Shown here: positions 46,543-64,000 of the stretch, one piece after another
Position numbering within the stretch: the stretch's first letter is position 1
Layout: the number at the start of each line of letters is the position of its first letter
Origin: Rotaria socialis
Taxonomy: Eukaryota; Rotifera; Eurotatoria; Philodinida; Philodinidae
Assembly: GCA_905331475.1 (NCBI GenBank)
Contig: CAJNYU010001726.1
Location: 126,637 to 190,636, forward strand
Direction: 5' to 3'
DNA: 64,000 bases
Notes under the pieces: model-generated
Seen by the model: only the letters and a program-made list of their open reading frames with translations
Database searches by the model: none
Told to the model about the DNA's origin: nothing
Program-made: the position numbers and the translations under genes

Positions 46543-48643
46543 GTTTCCAATTACGGTAGAGGTATCTGTAGGACTTACTGGTTGGAGAAACAACAGATAT
46601 TTTTATTCTTTTCGTTGTTTACTTCTTATTTGTTTTTCTCTTTGTCATACTAATTATTCTTCAAAATGACAGTTGAACTGTCAAAACGTAGATAAAAAAT
46701 TTTTTTTGAAATATTTAAATAAAAGAAATTAATAAAAAAACGAAATCATACTTTAAACAATATGAATTTCAAAGCTGCTGTTATCGTTTTAAAATTTATG
46801 ATAGAAAAGACATTGAACTATCGATTGATGAAAAAATAATTGAAAAGTGAGGTACTAATTTTTCATAAATTAAGCTTTTTGAAGCCTATGAAAACTGGCT
46901 GAGATTGTACATTTACCCCAATGACATCAGCGTGTTTATACATTAGATCCGGCAGAGATGAGTGCATACATGAAAAATTGAGCTCAAAGAATACTCTGTG
47001 GATAGCTCTATGCCCAATATTTTGAGTTGATTTTTTCACCTATCGATAGAGCTGATACGGAGTTAGGTATCCTGTGAAAAAAAAATTTTAAAATAACGAA
47101 AAATGAAAAAGTTACAGGAATTATGCTGAAATTCGACTGTTCTCCATTTTACAATTACCCCAGGTTACTCTATTGATGAATAATTTTTCTAATGTATTTC
47201 CTTCGTTTAAATAGAAATTATGTTTTGATTTAACATGTATATATTCAACAAGATCTTTTACATAGAATTCTATTTTTTTGCTTTTGTTTATTAATTCACA
47301 ATGAAAGTATTGAAATTTATGATGATTTTATTTATATTGATCAGGAATATAATCAAGGGGAAAAAACTCATTCTGAGCCATTCAAATGGCTAGGAATGAC
47401 TTTCAATTGGTCACTATGAATTAGTCTGTTGAATTGGTTCAAACTATGCAAGAACTTTAAAATTCATTAGAAACATCATTATCAATGCCGTTGAACTGCT
47501 CAGACTAAAGAAAATCTGTTGAAAATAGCTATAATCGTTTTCCAATATGTATCGGGCTTTATTCATCTTCATCATATTATGTTGTTACTGACATACACGA
47601 ACATTTGTCATATTCATAATTACAAGTGTTTACTAACAAAGAGATCCCATGTGATTCAAACTGGAAAAAACCGACGGTTCATCGTTCGGTATAATATGCG
47701 CTCTACCGTCGGTATACGGCCGGTTTTTCATGAAAGTGGTGCATCTTTTTGCATAGTATAGAGGCAGAATGGTGTTGAATTCGGAGCATTCTGATTATGT
47801 CGATGTGCCTGAGCCGCCCGTCGTAGCCACAGTTCTCAAATCAGTCACATTTATGAGATAAATATTTTATTAAAGGTGTCGTTGTAAAAATGATAATTCG
47901 CAAAATATATACTATAATAGTTTTGTTTCCGATTAATTCGAATTCTTTTTCAAAAATAAATAGGGATTTGGCAAAAAACGGTTTCTGGAAGCCTTTTTAA
48001 CTGGAACCAGAGCTTATAAGCGCTACCGCCGGTTATTATGAGTACCCCGATATACCGGTGGTAGTGACAAAAACTGTGCGACATGGGATCCATCATTATG
48101 TTGATAAGATAATATTTTAGTAGAATCAATTCACAAGGGAACTCCCACGATGACCCCACGGATTTCAATGCGTAGTGCTTTCTTCAAAAGATACACTCCA
48201 GAGTTCAGTGGGACCGATCCCGTCCCGGGGCGATAGAATTGCAAATATATATGACAGGACGGGACGGGACAAAGCAGTGAGGGACACAGGACGGGTCAGA
48301 ATCATAACAAACTGTGTGGGATACGGGATCAAATGCGACAAATTTTTGGTCGTCCTCTTCCCGCGAAGCTATGGTCGGGATCGGAACATTCCTATTAAGA
48401 TATAAGATGTGACTCCTTGTTTTCAAACGAGAAAAAAATCATTTTTTTATATTATAAAATGATTATTATTTTGTTCAATATTTCAATTATGATTTTTTGT
48501 TATTACAAAAAAATGGAATCAAAAGATGTCACTAGATGAAAACATCAATGAATTATATTGTTACTAAGTAACGATAGCAAATCATCTTCCGGAATGAAAG
48601 TAATCAGCTGCGACAACTAGTTGATTTTATTTATGCTCTGAGC
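46543..48643. other. Spacer upstream of DYNC2H1
   Basis: No gene supported. Contains short GC-rich inverted-repeat stretches in an AT-rich background: about 47664-47729 (GAAAAAACCG against CGGTTTTTC), 48013-48065 (ACCGCCGGT / ACCGGTGGT words) and the better-defined 48214-48384 element. Confidence 0.5.
48214..48384. repeat. Short inverted-repeat element with GGGAC-rich interior
   Basis: CCGATCCCGTCC at 48214-48225 faces GGTCGGGATCGG at 48373-48384: 12-bp ends with one mismatch. The interior has repeated GGGACGGGAC words near 48260-48270. At 171 bp and non-coding it resembles a tiny MITE. No target duplication is evident. Confidence 0.45.

Positions 48644-64000
<15,357 letters not shown>

Overview
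The window is eukaryotic nuclear DNA from an animal. It is AT-rich, and its genes are cut by many short GT-AG introns, mostly 50-70 nt. The gene set is typically metazoan: a LIM-homeobox gene of the LHX3/4 class, ciliary dynein-2 heavy chain, a riboflavin transporter, HUS1, RPAP2, TBC1D7-like, ADCK2, TMEM183 and ribosomal protein S9. Compact introns, splice-acceptor-like sites directly before start codons, Penelope-type retroelement remains and many decayed gene copies fit a rotifer, probably a bdelloid. That placement is inference.

Layout. 1-2300: two minus-strand genes, a partial CATIP-like ciliary gene and a complete SLC52A riboflavin transporter. 2300-20300: gene-poor. It holds a von Willebrand A-domain gene (6032-7202), a composite non-coding repeat (8434-9209), a multiply broken pseudogene (9877-11002), a possible small two-helix membrane protein (12811-13280), a candidate acidic-tailed gene (15605-16476) and an F-box-like pseudogene carrying a hAT-type MITE with 8-bp target duplications (17864-18239). 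20317-22514: a second vWFA paralogue and RPS9.

23320-33890 is a dense same-strand run of ADCK2, HUS1, RPAP2 and TBC1D7-like, with only 48-126 bp between coding regions, as expected of a trans-spliced operon. Intron 4 of HUS1 is 3.6 kb and holds a complete leucine-rich-repeat surface protein gene on the opposite strand. 36865-38478 encodes a full-length LHX3/4 protein. 39393-40968 is a near-perfect 1.58-kb palindrome. 41681-42964 is TMEM183 on the minus strand. 44140-46482 is a dead Penelope-like element with reverse transcriptase and GIY-YIG remains. From 48644 to the window end runs DYNC2H1: 33 exons from the N-terminal tail through AAA4 into the stalk. One of its introns holds a copy of the repeat core also found at 8.5 kb.

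Functions. DYNC2H1 and possibly the CATIP-like gene are ciliary. HUS1 acts in the 9-1-1 checkpoint clamp, RPAP2 in RNA polymerase II phosphatase/assembly, TBC1D7 with the TSC complex and ADCK2 in mitochondria. Apart from the putative operon, nothing suggests a shared pathway. Exon boundaries were deduced by eye from GT/AG signals, reading-frame phase and remembered family similarity; no database search was run.
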